Shown here piece by piece: positions 12,179 to 20,143 of a stretch of DNA of 64,000 bases. The translations under genes and the position numbers were made by a program. The stretch comes from an uncultured Bacteroidales bacterium (GTDB lineage: Bacteria > Bacteroidota > Bacteroidia > Bacteroidales > FEN-979), in NCBI GenBank assembly GCA_903845055.1, contig CAIMWF010000048.1, forward strand, positions 1-64,000, in the 5' to 3' direction. Each line of letters starts with the position of its first letter. The stretch's first letter is position 1. The notes under the pieces are model-generated. The model ran no database searches. It was not told where the DNA came from and saw only the letters and a list, made by a program, of their open reading frames with translations.

Positions 12179-13006
12179 TCATTTTTCCCGGAAGAACCGC
12201 TCCACCTGTTCGTTGAAATCATCTTTGAACTTAATGCAGGTGTCATGTCCTGAACCGGGCAGGATCCAGAGTTTCGCACCGGGGATGGAGCGGAAGATCT
12301 CAAGCGTGTGTTCAGGTTTGATGATGTCGTGGTCGCCGCCGATGACCAGTACCGGGCAATGGATGGTTTGCAGCGCAGCATGGGAGATATAGGGCTGGTC
12401 GATCATCAGCCGGGTCAGTTTGATCACATTTTTTGTCGTGGCATCGGAAGGGGCCAGTTTTAGCTGTTCCACCTGGCTGATCATGGACTGTATATCAGAA
12501 AAGGGAACGGCGGAGGAATCGGGGCGGATGTTTGCACCCGTTGCCGCCAGTTTCCTCACCTTTCCGGGATGCCTGATGGCAAGCAGCAGCCCGATGATAC
12601 CCCCGTCGCTCCAGCCGATCACAAAGGCCGGGCCTGCATGCAGCGAATCGAGCAATGCGCCGTAATCATCGGCCATCATTTCATACGATAACGAATCAGC
12701 CCCGTCTTTCGATCTTCCCTGTGAACGGCTGTCGGCAGCGATGACCCTGTGGTGTTTCAAAAAGAACGGGGCCTGGCTTCTCATTGAGGCGATGGAACCG
12801 CCATTGCCATGGATCAACAGCACCGGGGTGCCGGTGCCGTAAACTTCGCAGTACATGTCCATCCCCCTGATCCGTATGAACCTCCCGGTTTTTTCGTTTG
12901 AACCAAAATTGATCCCGCTGACGCTGCCCGCGGCCGCCTGGGCGAAAAGTGGGCCGGGACAGGAAACCAGTACAAGGAGGATCGCCAAAAGGATGAGGGT
13001 TTTCAT
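12179..13006 (-). CDS. Alpha/beta hydrolase, exported
   Basis: A 275-residue alpha/beta-fold hydrolase with a signal peptide (MKTLILLAILLVLVSCPGPLFAQ). The oxyanion HGNGG follows the first strands; the nucleophile elbow is GWSDGG (Ser); the acid is probably the Asp in GGDHDIIKPEH, and the base the His in PGSGHDTC. The closest textbook relatives are esterases and hydrolases of the 3-oxoadipate enol-lactonase or bromoperoxidase type, but export suggests a different substrate. LVSCPG contains a Cys that might act as a lipobox, so lipoprotein anchoring is possible. No operon partner is evident. The substrate cannot be deduced. Confidence 0.86.
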   Translation of the reverse strand: MKTLILLAILLVLVSCPGPLFAQAAAGSVSGINFGSNEKTGRFIRIRGMDMYCEVYGTGTPVLLIHGNGGSIASMRSQAPFFLKHHRVIAADSRSQGRSKDGADSLSYEMMADDYGALLDSLHAGPAFVIGWSDGGIIGLLLAIRHPGKVRKLAATGANIRPDSSAVPFSDIQSMISQVEQLKLAPSDATTKNVIKLTRLMIDQPYISHAALQTIHCPVLVIGGDHDIIKPEHTLEIFRSIPGAKLWILPGSGHDTCIKFKDDFNEQVERFFREK

Positions 13007-13029
13007 AAAATCGGTAAAAAGAATGTAAA

Positions 13030-13057
13030 TTTACGATTTACGATTTACGATTTACGA
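13030..13057. repeat. Heptamer array (TTTACGA x4) between divergent genes
   Basis: Four exact TTTACGA units. The minus strand reads TCGTAAA with a TAA per unit; the plus strand has none. It lies 5' of both the hydrolase and the DUF2007 gene. Confidence 0.85.
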
Positions 13058-13118
13058 TTTTTGTAAGACAATAAAGGAGAGGCAATCATTGCAGGAACAA
13101 CAACAAAGAAATTTTCCT

Positions 13119-13373
13119 ATGAATACAAATGATGATATCGAACCGGTGGTAGTGTTTTCAGGGAATATCTGGCATGCCGAAATGGTAAGGAGCCTCCTGG
13201 AGAATGCTGAAATTGAGTCATTCCTGATTGATGGGAACACAGGAACCCTTGCTCCCTGGTACACGGCCGGAGGAGGTGCCGGTTCGGTGAAAATCGTGGT
13301 TTCAAACCTCGATCTTAAGCAGGCAGGCGAAGTCGTGGTAGAATTTGAGAAAAATATCCGGGAGGGGGACTGA
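13119..13373 (+). CDS. DUF2007-domain small protein
   Basis: An 84-residue cytoplasmic protein starting at ATG 13119 (MNTNDDIEPVVVF); an in-frame TTG at 13089 is less likely. The pattern VVVFSGNIWHAEMVRSLLENAEIESFLID, then a glycine-rich loop and VKIVVSNLDLKQAGEVVVEF, matches DUF2007 ('putative signal transducing protein'), a GlnB-like ferredoxin fold. These small proteins are widespread in Bacteroidota and have no established function. A long GGATTTGA array begins 14 bp after the stop codon. Confidence 0.82.
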   Translation: MNTNDDIEPVVVFSGNIWHAEMVRSLLENAEIESFLIDGNTGTLAPWYTAGGGAGSVKIVVSNLDLKQAGEVVVEFEKNIREGD

Positions 13374-13386
13374 TTGGTACCTGTGC

Positions 13387-13450
13387 GGATTTGAGGATTT
13401 GAGGATTTGAGGATTTGAGGATTTGAGGATTTGAGAATGTGAAGATTTGA
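13387..13450 (+). repeat. Octamer array (GGATTTGA), 8 units
   Basis: Six exact GGATTTGA units followed by GAATGTGA and AGATTTGA in perfect 8-bp register. Every unit carries TGA on the sense strand of the upstream DUF2007 gene. Confidence 0.9.
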
Positions 13451-13461
13451 GAATGGGCAGG

Positions 13462-13764
13462 TCAGGACGGTTGTTCCGGGGACAGACCCTTTGCCTTTTC
13501 GTTTTTCCTTTTTTTTCTTTTGGCCATCAGTGATTTTCCAATTGACACCGCCCGCGTAAATATGGAGGTGGAAGCGGTAAAGTCATTGAGCACGGAGGTT
13601 GCCAGGTGCCGCGGGGAAAGCGCATGCAGGATGTTGGTGTAACCCGATGAGATATCCTGTTCTTTCTTAAGAATTTCAAGCCGGAGCTTTTGCTTTTCAA
13701 GTTCAAGGTCCTTGAGCGAATGGATCTTTTCAGCCTTGATCGTGTATCGGTTACTGGTTTTCAT
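13462..13764 (-). CDS. Small hypothetical protein in the YtxH/holin cluster
   Basis: A 100-residue basic protein that I do not recognise. The N-terminal third (LKDLELEKQKLRLEILKKEQ) is strongly helical and probably coiled-coil. The middle part HALSPRHLATSVLNDF is amphipathic, and the C-terminus is very lysine/arginine-rich (MAKRKKRKNEKAKG). No signal peptide or clear membrane segment is present. It overlaps the holin-like gene by 14 bp, so the two are probably co-translated. Proteins of this kind often follow YtxH and DUF1469-like genes in Bacteroidota and may contact their cytoplasmic tails. Confidence 0.72.
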   Translation of the reverse strand: MKTSNRYTIKAEKIHSLKDLELEKQKLRLEILKKEQDISSGYTNILHALSPRHLATSVLNDFTASTSIFTRAVSIGKSLMAKRKKRKNEKAKGLSPEQPS

Positions 13765-14116
13765 CTTTGTCCTCCATCAGGATTTTAGTTAACTGGACAA
13801 CCAGCGGATTGATAAAGAGGGCATGCCTCAGGAGGTAGACCAGGACCCCGGCGACAACATAAAAAGCCGTGACAAAAAGTGCTGCGACCCAGGCCGGCCC
13901 GATGTCGTTCCCATACCAGAATACAAAGGCGAGGGAAAGAAAAAGCAGCAGGAACATGGCCAGGATAAAGAAGATGATTGCGATCAGGAAAAAGGTGGCC
14001 AGTTTGGCTATCTTTTCGGTGAGGATCAGTTTTACCAGGTCAATCCGAAGGTTGACATAATCCTTGACATTTTCGGTCAGCGACGAAAAATTGTCTGAAA
14101 TTCTTCCCGGTTCCAT
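13751..14116 (-). CDS. Phage holin family (Holin-X/DUF1469-like) membrane protein
   Basis: A 121-residue protein with two long hydrophobic helices (LATFFLIAIIFFILAMFLLLFL and WVAALFVTAFYVVAGVLVYLL) joined by a short loop, preceded by a cytoplasmic helix (VKDYVNLRIDLVKLILTEK). This is the layout of the Phage_holin_3_6/YqjE-like family, which despite its name is usually a chromosomal envelope-stress protein. The start ATG overlaps the ytxH stop as TAATG, so translation is coupled. There is no phage context. The function is unproven. Confidence 0.82.
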   Translation of the reverse strand: MEPGRISDNFSSLTENVKDYVNLRIDLVKLILTEKIAKLATFFLIAIIFFILAMFLLLFLSLAFVFWYGNDIGPAWVAALFVTAFYVVAGVLVYLLRHALFINPLVVQLTKILMEDKDENQ

Positions 14117-14373
14117 TATGCATCCTCCTCATTTCCACCGGAAGGTGCCAGTACATCCGGCTCTCCCGTTTCTTCATCACCAAAGGCTGTTTTAAAGGCA
14201 TTTATTTTTTCCGAAAGGTCATCCTGCATGATATCGGCCAGGCTTAGTAGCCTTTTTTTCAATCGTTTACGGGTTTTTGACCCCTTGGCCGGGGCGATGA
14301 GCAATCCCACACCGATTCCGGCCGCCAGTCCGAAAACGGCAGCAAGCATGATTTTTGAACCTGATTTTGCCAT
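14116..14373 (-). CDS. YtxH domain-containing protein
   Basis: An 85-residue protein with one N-terminal glycine-rich membrane helix (MLAAVFGLAAGIGVGLLIAPAKG) followed by the basic KTRKRLKKRL patch and a hydrophilic tail. This is the YtxH family, seen in general-stress clusters. It has the strongest Shine-Dalgarno sequence in the window (AAAGGAGA, 7 nt before the ATG), which is unusual for Bacteroidota and suggests strong translation. It is the first gene of a three-gene set with the holin-like and hypothetical genes. Confidence 0.85.
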   Translation of the reverse strand: MAKSGSKIMLAAVFGLAAGIGVGLLIAPAKGSKTRKRLKKRLLSLADIMQDDLSEKINAFKTAFGDEETGEPDVLAPSGGNEEDA

Positions 14374-14381
14374 GTTGGTCT

Positions 14382-14389
14382 CCTTTCAA
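14382..14389 (-). promoter_or_regulatory. Strong Shine-Dalgarno sequence before ytxH
   Basis: The minus strand reads AAAGGAGA, about 7 nt before the ATG. Nearly all other genes here lack such a sequence. Confidence 0.6.
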
Positions 14390-14402
14390 TAACATTGTAA
14401 AG

Positions 14403-15506
14403 TTAATGTTTTTCTGATAATTTTTGAAAGACCTTGAAATTGCTTAAATATTCATTTGCAACGATTTTAATGAAACCGTATGCCGGCACCGCAACGATCA
14501 TTCCTGCAATACCGCCAATGCTGGCTGCGGCAATGACGACGATGAAAATCTCCACAGGATGGGCCTTGACGCTTTTTCCCTGGATAAGCGGGGCGAACAC
14601 GTTGTTGTCGATGGTTTGGACAATGAACATAGCGATGATGATCCGGATGATGATGGGCACGATCATGGCATATTCCCCGGCGCTTATCACACCGGTAACC
14701 CCGAGGATCACCCCCATGATCATGGAGATAATCCCTCCAAGGTATGGAATGATGATGATGATGCCGGTAAAGAAACCGATCACGAGCGGGTTTTGCACAC
14801 CCGCTATGTAGAGCGCCACCGAGTATGTGAGTATGTTCAGCAGGATCTGTATGATAAGCCCGATGAAATACCGCGAGAGCAGCTTTTTACTTTTAACCAT
14901 GACATTCCGGGTCTTTTCAACATGTTTTTCGGGGGTAAGCATCAGGATGAAACGGGGCAGCATTTTCTGGTCGAGCAGGAAAAAGAAGGAGAGGAATGCG
15001 ATGGAAAAGAGATTAAAAAAAAAGGTGCCTGTCACCGAGATGATGGAGGTGAGCACATTGGAGAACATGCCGAAATCGATGAATTTCAGGATAGCCTTCT
15101 TCGCCTCCGATTCAAAGGTGGCGCCTCGGGGCAGGATTCCGTAATGGATGAACATCGACTGCGACCTGGCGATCTCATCGTGGTAATAGGCCATGACCTG
15201 TTTTCCGTCGATGTTGCTGATCAATGCCGCTTCGTTGATCACCAGCGGGATGAAGAGGCTGAACAGGCCGAAGAAGATGGCCAGGACCAGCAGCAGGGTT
15301 ATGATGACACTCAAAGAATGCGGAAATGAGTAGCGCCCGATCCTGATCCGGTCGAGCAGTTCCACCATAGGCGACCCCACAATGGAAACCACCCCTGCGA
15401 CAATGATAAAGACGACGATGTTTGAAAAATACCAGGTAAGGAAACCCAATGCGGCAGTGAGAATGACCAGGAAGAAAAGTTTATTATTCTTATAAAGTTC
15501 ATTCAT
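14403..15506 (-). CDS. AI-2E family transporter (PerM/TqsA-like)
   Basis: A 367-residue inner-membrane protein with about 8 helices. The family features are two N-terminal helices, a soluble region (residues about 85-150), and a C-terminal half containing GFFTGIIIIIPYLGGIISMIMG and the conserved FAPLIQGKSVKAHPVEIF. Members include TqsA (autoinducer-2 export), PerM and sodium-proton antiporters, so the substrate cannot be assigned. It lies 29 bp upstream of ytxH on the same strand and could be co-transcribed with it, which would fit an envelope-stress role. Confidence 0.86.
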   Translation of the reverse strand: MNELYKNNKLFFLVILTAALGFLTWYFSNIVVFIIVAGVVSIVGSPMVELLDRIRIGRYSFPHSLSVIITLLLVLAIFFGLFSLFIPLVINEAALISNIDGKQVMAYYHDEIARSQSMFIHYGILPRGATFESEAKKAILKFIDFGMFSNVLTSIISVTGTFFFNLFSIAFLSFFFLLDQKMLPRFILMLTPEKHVEKTRNVMVKSKKLLSRYFIGLIIQILLNILTYSVALYIAGVQNPLVIGFFTGIIIIIPYLGGIISMIMGVILGVTGVISAGEYAMIVPIIIRIIIAMFIVQTIDNNVFAPLIQGKSVKAHPVEIFIVVIAAASIGGIAGMIVAVPAYGFIKIVANEYLSNFKVFQKLSEKH

Positions 15507-15580
15507 GGATACTGGAAATGGTTTTGGACATGTTAATATTCAGCATATTTAAAATGCCATGAAGCATATTTAGCATATGA

Positions 15581-16441
15581 TCAGACCAGCCTGTCAATGA
15601 TCAGCGCAAGCATGACCAGCAGCATGAACAGGTTGCCGGCAATAAAGATTAGCCTGTAGCGCAGGGTGGAGGTGAGGAACAACTGCCAGGCCATGACCAG
15701 CAGCAGGGCAAGGTTGACAGCAATGATGCCGAACCCCAATTGCCGGAGGTGGAGAATCCCAAAGTAAACAAACATCCCCGATGTAGCCGACGAGGCAACC
15801 ATCCAGGTCATGATAACCACCCGTACCTGGCGTTCATCCAGGAAGTCGGTCAGTCCGGGGAAGCCTGCCTGGCGGTACTGGCTGCCATATTTGAGGGTGA
15901 GCAGCCAGAAATGGGGCATCTGCCAGACAAAGAGGAAAAAGGCCAGGAAGAGGACCCTGGGGTCGTTCAGGAGGCCCCCGGCTGCGGTCCAGCCCATCAG
16001 GACAGGGATGGCCCCGGTGAGTGCGCCGGGAACCACCGCAAAGGCGGTCTTACGCTTCAGCCAGGTGTAAACGCCGTTGTACCAGATGAGGTTCACGATC
16101 CCAAGGGCAAAACAGGTGCCTGTTGAATAATAGAGAAGGATGATCAATCCGCCAATGATGCAGAGCGAGGCGATCCTCAACGCCTCCTGCGTGCTGATGC
16201 GTCGCGAGGGCAGCGGGCGCCTGCGGGTGCGTTCCATGCGCTCGTCAAAGGGCCATTCCTGGTACTGGTTGAATGCGGAGGCCCCCGATGCCAGCAGGAA
16301 GATGCCGGCAACCGGCAGCAGCATGGACAGGTCCGCTTCACCCTTGCTGATAACCATCGCCGCAAAGGCGGTAAAGGTAACTGCGAGCGAAACGGGGAAA
16401 CGGGTAAGTACAATCAGTACCCGTGTATAGGAGGTTTGCAA
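15581..16441 (-). CDS. ctaB: Protoheme IX farnesyltransferase
   Basis: UbiA-superfamily prenyltransferase that makes heme O from heme B and farnesyl diphosphate, needed for heme A or O of the oxidase encoded upstream. It has the aspartate-rich motif in ASAFNQYQEWPFDERMERT followed by RRRPLP, then nine or so membrane helices and a second motif around LTDFLDERQVR. The start is a TTG at 16441, since an in-frame TGA lies just upstream and family members begin near LTRFPVSL. It is the last gene of the respiratory cluster, 36 bp after coxB. The length of 286 residues is normal. Confidence 0.93.
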   Translation of the reverse strand: MQTSYTRVLIVLTRFPVSLAVTFTAFAAMVISKGEADLSMLLPVAGIFLLASGASAFNQYQEWPFDERMERTRRRPLPSRRISTQEALRIASLCIIGGLIILLYYSTGTCFALGIVNLIWYNGVYTWLKRKTAFAVVPGALTGAIPVLMGWTAAGGLLNDPRVLFLAFFLFVWQMPHFWLLTLKYGSQYRQAGFPGLTDFLDERQVRVVIMTWMVASSATSGMFVYFGILHLRQLGFGIIAVNLALLLVMAWQLFLTSTLRYRLIFIAGNLFMLLVMLALIIDRLV

Positions 16442-16477
16442 AGGTCAGGTCGTTAATTCACCGGTTATCGGCCGGAA

Positions 16478-17383
16478 TTATTTGATGGATTTAAGGTAAT
16501 CGATGATTTTCGCCAGGTCATCATCCGAAACTTTGCCCTTGTAGGTCTGCATGATCCCTTTCTGAAAACCCACCACCACATCCTTGTCGGGCTCATAAAC
16601 CGAGGATTTGATGTAGACATCATCCACGGTTACCGAACGTTCGGAGCCATTGGTCATCACCTTCTCCGTTTTTCCGTACAGGCCCCTGAAGGAAGTGCTT
16701 ACGATTTTGGTTCCGTCGATGGAATGACAACCCGTACAGGCATTTTTCCGCAGGATGACAAGCCCTTCGGGATCGTTCGATTTGCCGGGCAGGGCGCTGA
16801 GCCATGCCTGGTATTCGGCTTCCGTAACCACCTTTGCCTTGGTTTCCATGTACGAATGGCGCAACCCGCAATAGACGGTGCACAGGATGTCATATTCGCC
16901 AAGCTGTTCGGGGATGAACCACATGTAGTTGTTCTTTCCCGGGACCACATCTTCCTTGATCCGGAATGCCGGGATGTAGAGGCTGTGGATCACATCTTCG
17001 GAATGCAGGTTCAGCAGGATCGCCTTTTTCAGTGGAACCACCAGCACGGGAGATTGTTTACCGCCCTCGTATTCAAAATTCCACACCCACATTTTGGCGA
17101 TCACCGTGATGGGCAGGGCCCCCTTTGGAACAACACGCTGCGGGCTGAAAGCCACGTATCCAAAATAGAACATCAGCAGTACCAGGATCAGCGGAATGGT
17201 GATCCATGTGATTTCAAGAAGGTTATTGTCCTTCATCTGTTCTGCGACCGGATGTCGTTTCCTGCTGTACCTGAATACGAACCAGAGCATCACCGTGGTG
17301 ATCCCGACCAGGAAAAACAGACTTATTCCAATAATGATCTTGAAAGCCAGATCTACACCTTCGACAAAATTAGAAGCACCCAT
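16478..17383 (-). CDS. coxB: Cytochrome c oxidase subunit II with fused cytochrome c domain
   Basis: A 301-residue caa3-type subunit II. Two N-terminal helices (about residues 12-36 and 55-79) are followed by the cupredoxin domain with CuA ligands H133, C168, C172, H176 and M179 (C-TVY-C-GLR-H-SY-M). A C-terminal cytochrome c domain carries C216-TG-C-H220 and a Met ligand in the GIMQTYKG region. Subunit II takes electrons into the oxidase; the fused heme lets it receive them from another c-type cytochrome. No cleavable signal peptide is obvious. It lies downstream of the subunit I-III-IV genes in the same operon. Confidence 0.95.
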   Translation of the reverse strand: MGASNFVEGVDLAFKIIIGISLFFLVGITTVMLWFVFRYSRKRHPVAEQMKDNNLLEITWITIPLILVLLMFYFGYVAFSPQRVVPKGALPITVIAKMWVWNFEYEGGKQSPVLVVPLKKAILLNLHSEDVIHSLYIPAFRIKEDVVPGKNNYMWFIPEQLGEYDILCTVYCGLRHSYMETKAKVVTEAEYQAWLSALPGKSNDPEGLVILRKNACTGCHSIDGTKIVSTSFRGLYGKTEKVMTNGSERSVTVDDVYIKSSVYEPDKDVVVGFQKGIMQTYKGKVSDDDLAKIIDYLKSIK

Positions 17384-17507
17384 ATTGTTGAATTACTAAT
17401 TAAAAATTAAAAATTGCGCTCAAACTTCAGATAACCAGTACAATTTTTCCCGTTAACATATTCGTATGTTCATCCTGTAGCAAGCCGTTTATTTCCACCC
17501 GCGCCAT

Positions 17508-17792
17508 CTACCTGAACAGGTAATCAGAAAGCGTGAACAGGATGACAAGCACGTAGATGGCCAGCACCATGATCACAAAGACCCGGAAAAGCGATGATTC
17601 GAACTTCAGATGCATGAAGTAGGTCAGCACCACGCCGGCCTTTATCGTTGCAATGGTGAGGGCTACAAAGACCGTGAGCGCCGACAGATCGATCCACGTA
17701 ACCGTAATGGTCAGGAATGTGAAGGTAAGCAGGGCGATCAGGACCCAAGCGTAAGTACGGTATGGGGTTATATGTACAGTTTCGGTCGACAT
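17508..17792 (-). CDS. Cytochrome c oxidase subunit IV family protein
   Basis: A 94-residue protein with three predicted helices, the pattern of prokaryotic subunit IV (CtaF/CyoD-like, COX4_pro). TFTFLTITVTWID and IATIKAGVVLTYFMHLKFE are typical. It stabilises the oxidase and has no redox centre. It sits between the subunit III and II genes, as in other caa3 operons. Confidence comes from both sequence and place. Confidence 0.88.
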   Translation of the reverse strand: MSTETVHITPYRTYAWVLIALLTFTFLTITVTWIDLSALTVFVALTIATIKAGVVLTYFMHLKFESSLFRVFVIMVLAIYVLVILFTLSDYLFR

Positions 17793-17826
17793 GTCAATTA
17801 AAAATTAAAAATTAATAATTACTTTT

Positions 17827-17866
17827 TTTCGCTATTTCGCTACCTCGCTACCTCGCTACCTGACTA
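17827..17866 (-). repeat. Octamer array (TAGCGAGG type), 5 units, 3' of coxIII
   Basis: On the minus strand TAGTCAGG, TAGCGAGG x2, TAGCGAAA x2. The TAG of the first unit (17864-17866) is the stop codon of subunit III. An AT-rich repeat (ATTAAAA type, 17797-17820) follows. Confidence 0.85.
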
Positions 17867-18457
17867 TGTAATGAGGTACAACAACGGGAACAGGAATATC
17901 CAGATCAAATCGACCAGGTGCCAGTAGAGCCCCCCGTTCTCGAGCAATACGTACCGGGTGCTGTTGATGGTGCCCCGGTTTACCTTGATCATGGCGATGG
18001 TCAGGATGATCCCCCCGACAACGAGATGGAACATATGCAGCCCTGTCATGAAAAAGTAAAGGCTGAAGAACATCACCTGCCCGTGGTTCATGGTGAGCAT
18101 CAGGTCGGAGCCCGGGTAGAGGCCGATCTGGAATTTGTGGCCCCATTCAAAATATTTATTGACCATGAAAACAGCAGCACAAACCAGCGTGAGAAAGAGC
18201 AGGACCACAGCAAGCCTTTTGTCGCCCTTCTGAACGGCGGTGATCGACATGGCGACCGTTGCGCTGCTGACCAGCAGCACCAGCGTGTTGATGGTTCCGA
18301 TAAAGGCGTTCAGGTGATGGGCTGCCGAATGAAAATCGGCGGAATAACGACCCCTCATCACTGCGTAAACTAAAAATAACCCGCCAAAGAGCAGGATCTC
18401 CGTAAAGATGAAAACCCACATGCCCAGTTTTGCACCCATGTCGTCGCGATGTTCCAT
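17864..18457 (-). CDS. coxC: Cytochrome c oxidase subunit III
   Basis: A 197-residue protein of the short bacterial subunit III type, with five predicted helices. It has KLGMWVFIFTEILLFGGLF at the start, MFFSLYFFMTGLHMFHLVVGG near the middle (the conserved GLHMxHVxxG region) and GLYWHLVDLIWIFLFPLLYL at the end. It supports the stability of the core subunit. The stop codon is part of an octamer array. It lies 71 bp downstream of the subunit I gene, which is typical for the operon. Confidence 0.94.
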   Translation of the reverse strand: MEHRDDMGAKLGMWVFIFTEILLFGGLFLVYAVMRGRYSADFHSAAHHLNAFIGTINTLVLLVSSATVAMSITAVQKGDKRLAVVLLFLTLVCAAVFMVNKYFEWGHKFQIGLYPGSDLMLTMNHGQVMFFSLYFFMTGLHMFHLVVGGIILTIAMIKVNRGTINSTRYVLLENGGLYWHLVDLIWIFLFPLLYLIT

Positions 18458-18499
18458 ATGTTTATTTACGAATTTAGATTTCAGATTTCAGATTTTTTA

Positions 18500-18531
18500 T
18501 TTCGCTGCCTCACTACCTCGCTACCTCGCTA
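18500..18531 (-). repeat. Octamer array (TAGCGAGG type), 4 units, 3' of coxI
   Basis: On the minus strand TAGCGAGG, TAGCGAGG, TAGTGAGG, CAGCGAAA. The stop TAG of subunit I (18529-18531) is the first triplet of the first unit. A second, AGATTTC-type heptamer stretch follows at about 18473-18496. Confidence 0.85.
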
Positions 18532-20139
18532 TTTATAATCATAAGGCGTCTCATCCGGTCCCATGACGGGCATGACCTCAAAGTTTTCCAGCGGGGGAGG
18601 AGAGGGGATGGTCCATTCATAGGTCCGGCCGCCCCATGGATTGTCGGGTGCTTTGGCGCCTTTTTTGCTGAAAAGGTTGGTCAGCATCAGGATGATCCCG
18701 ATGAGCAGGAGAATGCCGCCAAAGAAGGAGAGTTGCATCCCAAGCGTAAACTGGGGAAGATAGTCGAAATACCTGCGAGGCATCCCCTGGATCCCGATGA
18801 TGAACTGGGGGAAATAGAGGAGGTTGAAACCGATGAACAGGAAACCGAAGGCCCAGTTGGCACGTTTAAAATTGTACATGCGCCCGAACATTTTAGGGTA
18901 CCAGTAATGAATCGCCGCAAAGAAGGCGAACCCGACACCCCCGAAAACTATATAATGGAAATGCGCGACCACGTAAGCAGTATCATGCACATGCACGTTG
19001 GTTGCAAGCGCGCCCAGGGTGAGCCCGGTCATCCCCCCGATCATAAACAGGAAGATGAAGCCCAGGGCAAACAGGAAGGGCGGCTTTAAGTCGATGGAAC
19101 CCCTGTACATGGTGGTTACCCAGTTAAACACCTTGATGGCGCTTGGTACGGCAACCAGGAAGGTCAGCAGCGAAAAAATCCAGCGTGCGGTCGGGCTCAT
19201 CCCGGAGGTATACATGTGGTGGGCCCATACGAAATACCCAACGAGGGCGATGGCAAGACTCGACACGGCGATGGCTTTGTACCCGAATACCTTTCGCTGG
19301 GCGAAGGTCGGAATGATCTCGGTGATGACCCCCATGGCCGGGAGGATCATGATGTAAACGGCCGGATGGGAATAGATCCAGAAGAGATGCTGGTAAAGTA
19401 CAGGGTCGCCGCCAAGCGATGGATCAAAAAAGCCGATCCGGAACCAGCGTTCCGCAACGACCATCAGCAGGGTGATTCCGACGATGGGGGTGGCAAGCAC
19501 CTGGATCCAGGCGGTTGCGTAAAGCGACCATGGGAAAAGGGGCATTTTGAAAAAGGTCATCCCCGGGGCGCGCATCCTGTGCATGGTCACGATAAAGTTG
19601 AGACCCGTGAGGATGGAAGAAAAACCGAGCACAAAGGCACCGAAAACGGCGGCAACCACATTGGTATGTGTCTGGATGCTGTAAGGGGCATAAAACGTCC
19701 AGCCAGTGTCGGGCGGACCGTTTCCCAGGAATTGGGAGGTAAGGGCAATGCCGGCGCCAAGGATGTACAGGTAAAAGGAGAAGAGGTTAAGCCGGGGAAA
19801 TGCCACATCTTTTGCCCCGATCATGATGGGCATTGAAAAATTTCCGAACACTGCGGCAAGACCGGGAATGACCACGGTAAAGATCATGATGATGCCATGG
19901 ATGGTGAACAGGCCGTTGTAGGTTTGCGGTCCGTAGAATTGCTGGCCGGGCCTGAAAAGTTCAAGCCGCATGATTTCGCCCAGCAGGACGCCGACAATAA
20001 AGAATACCATCATGGCATACATGTACATGATGCCGATCCTTTTGTGATCCGTCGAGGTAAGCCATGACATCAGGCCTTTGTATTTACCGGTATTGACGAG
20101 GTAACTTGGCTCAGGGTGATGAGTCTTTTCTTCAGTCAT
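18529..20139 (-). CDS. coxA: Cytochrome c oxidase subunit I, A2 type
   Basis: A 536-residue heme-copper oxidase core subunit with 12 or more helices. Ligands are present: low-spin heme a at H81 and H395, heme a3 at H393, CuB at H258, H307 and H308, and the cross-linked Tyr at Y262. The proton-channel region reads W-I-Y256-S257-H258-P-A-V-Y, so the Glu of A1 enzymes is replaced by the Tyr-Ser pair that defines the A2 subfamily, as in the Rhodothermus marinus and Thermus caa3 enzymes. The K-channel Lys is K336. It reduces O2 and pumps protons. It follows the SCO gene by 4 bp and heads the oxidase structural genes. Confidence 0.97.
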   Translation of the reverse strand: MTEEKTHHPEPSYLVNTGKYKGLMSWLTSTDHKRIGIMYMYAMMVFFIVGVLLGEIMRLELFRPGQQFYGPQTYNGLFTIHGIIMIFTVVIPGLAAVFGNFSMPIMIGAKDVAFPRLNLFSFYLYILGAGIALTSQFLGNGPPDTGWTFYAPYSIQTHTNVVAAVFGAFVLGFSSILTGLNFIVTMHRMRAPGMTFFKMPLFPWSLYATAWIQVLATPIVGITLLMVVAERWFRIGFFDPSLGGDPVLYQHLFWIYSHPAVYIMILPAMGVITEIIPTFAQRKVFGYKAIAVSSLAIALVGYFVWAHHMYTSGMSPTARWIFSLLTFLVAVPSAIKVFNWVTTMYRGSIDLKPPFLFALGFIFLFMIGGMTGLTLGALATNVHVHDTAYVVAHFHYIVFGGVGFAFFAAIHYWYPKMFGRMYNFKRANWAFGFLFIGFNLLYFPQFIIGIQGMPRRYFDYLPQFTLGMQLSFFGGILLLIGIILMLTNLFSKKGAKAPDNPWGGRTYEWTIPSPPPLENFEVMPVMGPDETPYDYK

Positions 20140-20143
20140 AGGA

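Noticed and set aside
13751-14373. Prophage fragment suggested by a holin-like protein
   Set aside because: No other phage genes; the family is usually chromosomal and is paired here with ytxH, typical of envelope-stress clusters.
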